Shown in pieces: positions 34,052 through 36,830 of a DNA stretch of 36,830 nucleotides (position 1 is the stretch's first letter; each line of letters opens with the position of its first letter). The position numbers and the translations under genes were made by a program. The stretch comes from an uncultured Phycisphaerales bacterium (GTDB lineage: Bacteria; Planctomycetota; Phycisphaerae; Sedimentisphaerales; Anaerohalosphaeraceae): the NCBI GenBank assembly GCA_937868095.1, contig CALMLO010000061.1, positions 1-36,830 on the forward strand, given 5' to 3'. The notes beneath the pieces were generated by a model. It did no database searches. It had not been told where the DNA came from and saw nothing but the letters and a program-made list of their open reading frames with translations.

Positions 34052-35011
34052 ATGAAAACCGAATTTTCTCGTCGTGACTTTCTCAAACTCGGCAGTTTTC
34101 TGGCCGCCTCAGTGACCCTGCCCGGAAAATGGGCTGACGTGTTCGCCGCCGGCCTGGAAAAAATGACCTCTCATACGCCTGTCCTCTGGATTCAGGCCCA
34201 GTCCTGCTCCGGCGACTCGGTTTCGCTCCTAAACAGCAGCGAACCGGGCCCGGCCGAACTGCTCACCCAATATATCTCCCTGGTCCTTCATCAAACCCTC
34301 GGAGCAGCACAGGGCGAAACCTTTATGAAAGCCCTGGACGAGGCCGCCGAACTGAACGGCTATCTGCTGGTCGTGGAAGGGTCTATTCCGCTGGAGATGC
34401 CCCGGGCCTGTGTCATCGGCGGAAGAACGTCCGAAGAAATTCTTGTCCGCCTGATTCCCAAAGCCAAGGCGGTTGTGGCGGTGGGCACGTGTGCTGCTTT
34501 TGGAGGCATCCCAGCCGCCGAAGGCAACCCCGTCGGCTCCGGAAGCGTCCAGGACCTGATGAACAAACACAACCTGCCCTGGAAGGGGAAACTCGTAAAC
34601 TGCCCCGGTTGTCCGACTCATCCCAAACCCATTGTCGGCACACTGGCCTATCTGGCTGCCCAAGGGTATCCGAAAGTGGATGAAACCCTCTTGACGCCCA
34701 AAATCTTTTATGGAACATCGACGCATGACCAGTGCCCGCGCTATCACAACTACGAACGGAAAATCTTTGCCGAACACTTCGGCCAGTCGGAGGGCTGTCT
34801 GTTCAAACTGGGCTGCCTGGGGCCGCTGACCCGGACGGAGTGTCCCCATCGTCAGTGGAACGGCGGCGTAAACTGGTGCATCCGGGCCGCTGCTCCCTGC
34901 ATCGGCTGCACTTCCCCCCACTTTGCCAAGAAAAAATCGTTCCCCTTCTACCGGCTTGGGGAACGGCAGCATCCGGTTGACTATACAGACACAGACCGAA
35001 AAGGAGCTTAA
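34052..35011 (+). CDS. [NiFe]-hydrogenase small subunit, Tat-exported, Asp at the proximal cluster
   Basis: This is 319 residues; GAGGA about 8 nt upstream fixes ATG 34052, 10 bp after the large subunit. [11 protein letters not shown] is a twin-arginine signal, so the folded dimer should be exported to the periplasm. The small subunit carries Fe-S clusters for electron transfer. For the proximal cluster the usual C-x-x-C reads CSGD (Cys52, Asp55), plus Cys147 (VGTC) and Cys187 (PGCP), with an extra Cys184. The distal cluster is His225, Cys228, Cys249, Cys255. The medial site has Cys264, Cys283, Cys286 and also Cys276 where many enzymes have Pro, which favours a [4Fe-4S] cluster. There is no C-terminal membrane helix. 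Asp ligation of the proximal cluster is known in actinobacterial-type (group 1h) enzymes. Subgroup not assigned. Confidence 0.93.
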   Translation: MKTEFSRRDFLKLGSFLAASVTLPGKWADVFAAGLEKMTSHTPVLWIQAQSCSGDSVSLLNSSEPGPAELLTQYISLVLHQTLGAAQGETFMKALDEAAELNGYLLVVEGSIPLEMPRACVIGGRTSEEILVRLIPKAKAVVAVGTCAAFGGIPAAEGNPVGSGSVQDLMNKHNLPWKGKLVNCPGCPTHPKPIVGTLAYLAAQGYPKVDETLLTPKIFYGTSTHDQCPRYHNYERKIFAEHFGQSEGCLFKLGCLGPLTRTECPHRQWNGGVNWCIRAAAPCIGCTSPHFAKKKSFPFYRLGERQHPVDYTDTDRKGA

Positions 35012-35016
35012 AAGCA

Positions 35017-36648
35017 ATGAAATCGTTTCAGCTTACTCTGTTCGCAAAAATGCTTCTGATTACCCTGCTGCCTTTCATTCTGCTGGCGATGATTCTGCAG
35101 AGCGTCAATTATGCACTGACCCGCAAAAATCTGGTCTCGCTGGTCGGGCAGTTTGAACAGTCTCTCAACCAGATCAGCGACCATGCCGTCGGTGAAATGA
35201 CCTCTCTGAGTGAAGCATCGGCAAAAGACCTGCTGCAGGAAATCTATATCTCAGTCGGCAGTTCTCTCCAGCCCGGCGAAGCAGCCAAGTTTCTCGACCT
35301 GGCCCGGAAACAGGTGCAGCTGGAGCAGTTGAATGAATTTTCTTTTTACGGTCCGGACGGTCGGCTGGAACTGTCTTCAAACCCCGCTACCGACAGGCAA
35401 ACAGTCCCGCCGGAGGTGTTCCGTCAAGTCAGGGAAACAAAAACCATCGTCATGGAAGGACGCGACCGAAACGACAAAACCCTTCGATTCTATATGCCTT
35501 TGTTCCTCGATGCCGATATGGTGCGGATGAATCCCACGATGGAGATCGGGCAGCTGTACGGGATGCTTTTTGTGGAAATGAAAAAGGACAGAATCCTGGA
35601 CAGCATTGCCGCTCAGCAGCAAACGATTCAGAAGGCCGTTGAGGAATCGGAGCAAAACAATCGTCGGATTCTCTCCAAAAGTCTTTGGCTCAGCATAGGC
35701 ATTGTCGGCGTCTTCCTGGCCGTGATCGTCGCTCTGCTGGTTCCGCTGTCAGCACAAACAGTGATACGCCCGCTCCGAAAGGCCGTCGAAGCCAACCGAA
35801 CCATCTCTCAATATCTGTCCTCTGCGGCCGTTCAGTTCAGTTCCTCCTCCAAAAACATCGCCGACGGAGCTTCCGAACAGGCCGAAGGTCTGGCCCAGAC
35901 TACATCCCATCTGGAACAAATCACCTCCATGACCAAAGCCAACGCACAAAACGCCCAGGAAGCCAACCGGCTGGCCTCCGAGGCCCGACAGAAAGCGGAA
36001 AAAGGCCGCCAGGCCATCGAGAAAATGAACGAAGCCATCGAAAATATTCAGAAAAGTTCCGAAGGCACCGCCAAGATTATGAAGGTCATTGACGAGATTG
36101 CCTTTCAGACCAATCTGCTGGCTCTTAACGCCGCCGTCGAAGCCGCACGGGCCGGCGAAGCAGGCAAGGGATTTGCCGTCGTCGCCGAAGAGGTCCGAAA
36201 TCTGGCGCTCAAAAGCGCAGAAGCCGCCCAGAACACATCCGCCCTCATTGAAAAGGCCATCGGGCAGGCCAAAAACGGCGTGACCATTGTCGGCGAGGTG
36301 CGCCAAACCCTCAGCGACATCGGAAGCAGCGTCGCCAAAACAGCACAAATCATTCAGGAAATCGCCCAAGCCGGCAGCGAACAGGTCAAAGGCGTCGAAC
36401 AAATCTTTACAGCCGTCAATCAGATCGACCAGATAACCCAGCAGAATGCCTCCAGCGCCGAAGAATCGGCCAGTTCTTCCGTCGAATTGGAGTATCAGGC
36501 ACGATGCCTCCAGCAAACAGTTTACGACCTGCTTGCTCTTATCGACCGCCATGCAGCCAGCCGGTCTGACTCTGCATCGCCGCAGCCGGAAAAGACAAAC
36601 TTAACTCCACACGCTAAGACACCGATTCCTGTAAAGAATCAGGCCTGA
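35017..36648 (+). CDS. Methyl-accepting chemotaxis protein linked to the hydrogenase
   Basis: This is 543 residues, starting 5 bp after the small-subunit stop, with AAGGAG just upstream (35000-35005). Transmembrane helices are at ~8-30 and ~223-246. Between them is a ~190-residue periplasmic sensor region that looks like a Cache-type domain ([15 protein letters not shown], then LRFYMPLFL, then [16 protein letters not shown]). The segment after the second helix is only ~30 residues before methylation-helix sequence ([15 protein letters not shown]), so a full HAMP domain seems missing. The signalling tip is canonical: [20 protein letters not shown], then [20 protein letters not shown] (358-397). 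It ends in a polar tail without an NWETF-like methyltransferase tether. It should pass a periplasmic signal to CheA/CheW. Confidence 0.93.
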   Translation: MKSFQLTLFAKMLLITLLPFILLAMILQSVNYALTRKNLVSLVGQFEQSLNQISDHAVGEMTSLSEASAKDLLQEIYISVGSSLQPGEAAKFLDLARKQVQLEQLNEFSFYGPDGRLELSSNPATDRQTVPPEVFRQVRETKTIVMEGRDRNDKTLRFYMPLFLDADMVRMNPTMEIGQLYGMLFVEMKKDRILDSIAAQQQTIQKAVEESEQNNRRILSKSLWLSIGIVGVFLAVIVALLVPLSAQTVIRPLRKAVEANRTISQYLSSAAVQFSSSSKNIADGASEQAEGLAQTTSHLEQITSMTKANAQNAQEANRLASEARQKAEKGRQAIEKMNEAIENIQKSSEGTAKIMKVIDEIAFQTNLLALNAAVEAARAGEAGKGFAVVAEEVRNLALKSAEAAQNTSALIEKAIGQAKNGVTIVGEVRQTLSDIGSSVAKTAQIIQEIAQAGSEQVKGVEQIFTAVNQIDQITQQNASSAEESASSSVELEYQARCLQQTVYDLLALIDRHAASRSDSASPQPEKTNLTPHAKTPIPVKNQA

Positions 36649-36656
36649 ACCCTGGG

Positions 36657-36683
36657 GGGCGATTGTCTCGCCCTCTGTTTTTT
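36657..36683 (+). terminator. Intrinsic terminator after the chemoreceptor gene
   Basis: The stem GGGCGA / TCGCCC (36657-36662 and 36668-36673, 5-nt loop) is followed by TCTGTTTTTT. It closes the hydrogenase-chemoreceptor operon 9 bp after the stop codon. Confidence 0.75.
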
Positions 36684-36830
36684 GGCCCCTTGCTTCCTCT
36701 TGATAAAACAAGACAAACCGGCTCAACTACCCTAATCCCGCCTTTTCCCATCTTTTCCCCATTTATCTTGCCCCATTCTCATTTCTTATCACATTTTCTA
36801 ATATTGGATGTCGCTCTACATTGTCTGTTT

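Noticed and set aside
35749..36552. 267-codon minus-strand frame over the chemoreceptor, very Gly/Phe/Leu-rich
   Set aside because: The composition is what the reverse of an MCP coiled coil gives; no independent evidence.
1..36830. tRNA genes
   Set aside because: Scanned for T-arm-like GGTTCGA-type sequences; the few hits (for example near 4812 and 9238) lack a matching acceptor stem and anticodon arm.

Overview
The window looks like a chromosomal piece of a Gram-negative bacterium of the Planctomycetota, most likely class Phycisphaerae (inference). The reasons are PEP-CTERM proteins, diderm export systems (TolC lipoprotein, two-partner secretion), a c-heme sensor kinase, and a cluster of secreted TPR and LolA-like paralogues. 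No ribosomal RNA is present to confirm this. No CRISPR array, transposase, integrase or tRNA was recognised.

Region 1 (about 1-10500, plus strand) is an accessory region. It holds an intact secreted TPR protein gene overlapping a Cys-rich lipoprotein gene whose C-terminal half is a secreted phospholipase A2-like domain, then a secreted protein of unknown function. A module made of the 3' end of the TPR gene plus the 5' end of the lipoprotein gene then recurs downstream: 452 bp seemingly identical, then 285 bp with three differences, plus a ~44 bp remnant. Each extra copy lies upstream of a secreted, probably LolA-like protein. G-quadruplex-capable tracts lie in the two large gaps.

Region 2 (10492-15768, minus strand) is a tripartite drug-efflux operon in the order TolC-like lipoprotein, EmrA-like adaptor, EmrB-like DHA2 transporter, followed by a cytidylate-kinase-like gene.

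Region 3 (16061-19056, minus strand) has three PEP-CTERM proteins and two sister terminators. Two proteins share an almost identical body (422 bp identical at DNA level), but one carries the sorting anchor and terminator of the third gene. The exchange point is at the PEP motif.

Region 4 (19500-24283) contains a lone PilT-type ATPase (plus) and, convergent to it, aspS followed 6 bp later by a sensor histidine kinase with a periplasmic CxxCH heme motif.

Region 5 (24696-32198, plus) is a two-partner secretion locus: a TpsB/ShlB-type outer membrane transporter, a 1395-residue FHA-type TpsA exoprotein with an intrinsic terminator, then a secreted TPR protein.

Region 6 (32503-36683, plus) is the most interesting unit. 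It consists of a [NiFe]-hydrogenase large subunit gene that ends exactly at the mature C-terminus (no cleavable extension), a Tat-exported small subunit with Asp in place of one proximal-cluster Cys, and a methyl-accepting chemotaxis protein starting 5 bp later. A strong terminator closes the group and an 18-bp palindrome sits upstream. This arrangement suggests an H2-sensing signalling or taxis module (inference).
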